Assembly: GCA_021794255.1 (NCBI GenBank)
Contig: JAJYRF010000057.1
Coordinates: 1-33,660 of the forward strand
Length of the DNA: 33,660 nucleotides
Direction: 5' to 3'
Source: a bacterium
GTDB lineage: Bacteria; SZUA-79; Acidulodesulfobacterales; Acidulodesulfobacteraceae
Part shown: positions 33,314 through 33,660 of the stretch, one piece after another
Numbering within the stretch: the stretch's first letter is position 1
Layout: every line of letters starts with the position of its first letter
Program-made: the position numbers and the translations under genes
The notes under the pieces: model-generated
The model's input: the letters and a program-made list of their open reading frames with translations, nothing else
The model's database searches: none
Told to the model about the DNA's origin: nothing

Positions 33314-33660
33314 TTTAGTTATTAATTTTGTTATTAGTTTAGTTATTAATTTAGTTATTAGTTTAGTTATTAGTTTAATTTAGTTATTAATTTAGTTATT
33401 AGTTTAGTTTAGTTTAGTTATTAATTTAGTTTAGTTATTAATTTAGTTATTAGTTTAGTTTAGTTTAGTTATTAGTTTAGTTTAGTTTAGTTATTAATTT
33501 AGTTATTAGTTTAGTTATTAGTTTAATTTAGTTATTAATTTAGTTATTAATTTAGTTATTAATTTAGTTATTAGTTTAATTTAGTTATTAATTTAATTTA
33601 GTTATTAATTTAGTTATTAGTTTAGTTTAGTTTAGTTATTAATTTAGTTATTAATTTAGT
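33314..33660. repeat. Long minisatellite running off the window
   Basis: From the DUF116 stop to the window end the sequence is built from two 12-bp units, AGTTATTAATTT and AGTTATTAGTTT, interspersed with extra AGTTT steps. At least 340 bp long, with no gene and no spacer pattern, so not a CRISPR. It may extend well past the window. Confidence 0.95.

Overview
The window is a very AT-rich, low-GC bacterial segment with short, well-spaced genes and AT-rich minisatellites in most of the larger gaps. Many conserved enzymes carry Asn-rich low-complexity inserts. The gene content (rubrerythrin with its Fe-S partner, indolepyruvate:ferredoxin oxidoreductase, a CoA ligase, oxygen-sensing chemotaxis proteins, a selenoprotein, a tetrathionate-hydrolase-like beta-propeller, mer-type metal regulation) fits an anaerobic or microaerophilic, sulfur-cycling, Deltaproteobacteria-like organism. 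My best guess is the uncultured Sva0485 / 'Ca. Acidulodesulfobacterales' group of acidic, metal-rich habitats. That is inference from gene content and base composition, not a database match.

Layout. 1-2.1 kb: REP-like hairpins and a DEAD-box helicase of clearly higher GC content, probably acquired. 2.2-3.6 kb: a 42-bp minisatellite, an MTH1187-type thiamine-binding protein and a small membrane protein. 3.8-5.9 kb (minus): rubrerythrin followed by an HdrD/GlpC-like Fe-S protein, an oxidative-stress/electron-transfer pair. 6.0-6.5 kb: palindromes and a transposase remnant. 6.6-8.9 kb: an alpha/beta hydrolase and two convergent phosphoribosyltransferases. 9.0-10.4 kb: a broken YjbQ-type gene, two small ORFs and tRNA-Pro(CGG). 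10.5-13.5 kb (minus): rpe, htpX and scpB, with a fold-back MITE-like element between htpX and scpB. 13.8-15.4 kb: an exported PQQ-like beta-propeller resembling tetrathionate hydrolase. 15.7-17.4 kb: a mer-type locus with an intact MerR and a recognisable MerR operator, but a MerT-like gene broken by an amber codon and a homopolymer frameshift.

17.5-19.2 kb (minus): a soluble chemoreceptor and an ODP-like di-iron MBL protein, probably an O2/Fe chemosensing unit. 19.4-22.7 kb (minus): a COG2509 flavoprotein, a universal stress protein and an encapsulated-ferritin-like protein. 23.05 kb: the small SRP RNA. 23.3-27.7 kb (plus): iorA, iorB and a phenylacetate-CoA-ligase-type gene, an aryl-pyruvate/arylacetate oxidation module. 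27.8-29.2 kb (minus): a Zn-phospholipase-C-like protein and a two-domain protein disulfide oxidoreductase whose second CxxC is encoded as UxxC through an in-frame TGA. 29.8-33.3 kb (plus): an exported hypothetical protein, def, fmt and a DUF116 protein. The window ends inside a long 12-bp-based minisatellite.

The items most worth following up are the selenocysteine disulfide oxidoreductase, the chemoreceptor/ODP pair, the half-dead mer locus with an amber codon directly after the Cys-Cys pair, and the tetrathionate-hydrolase-like protein.
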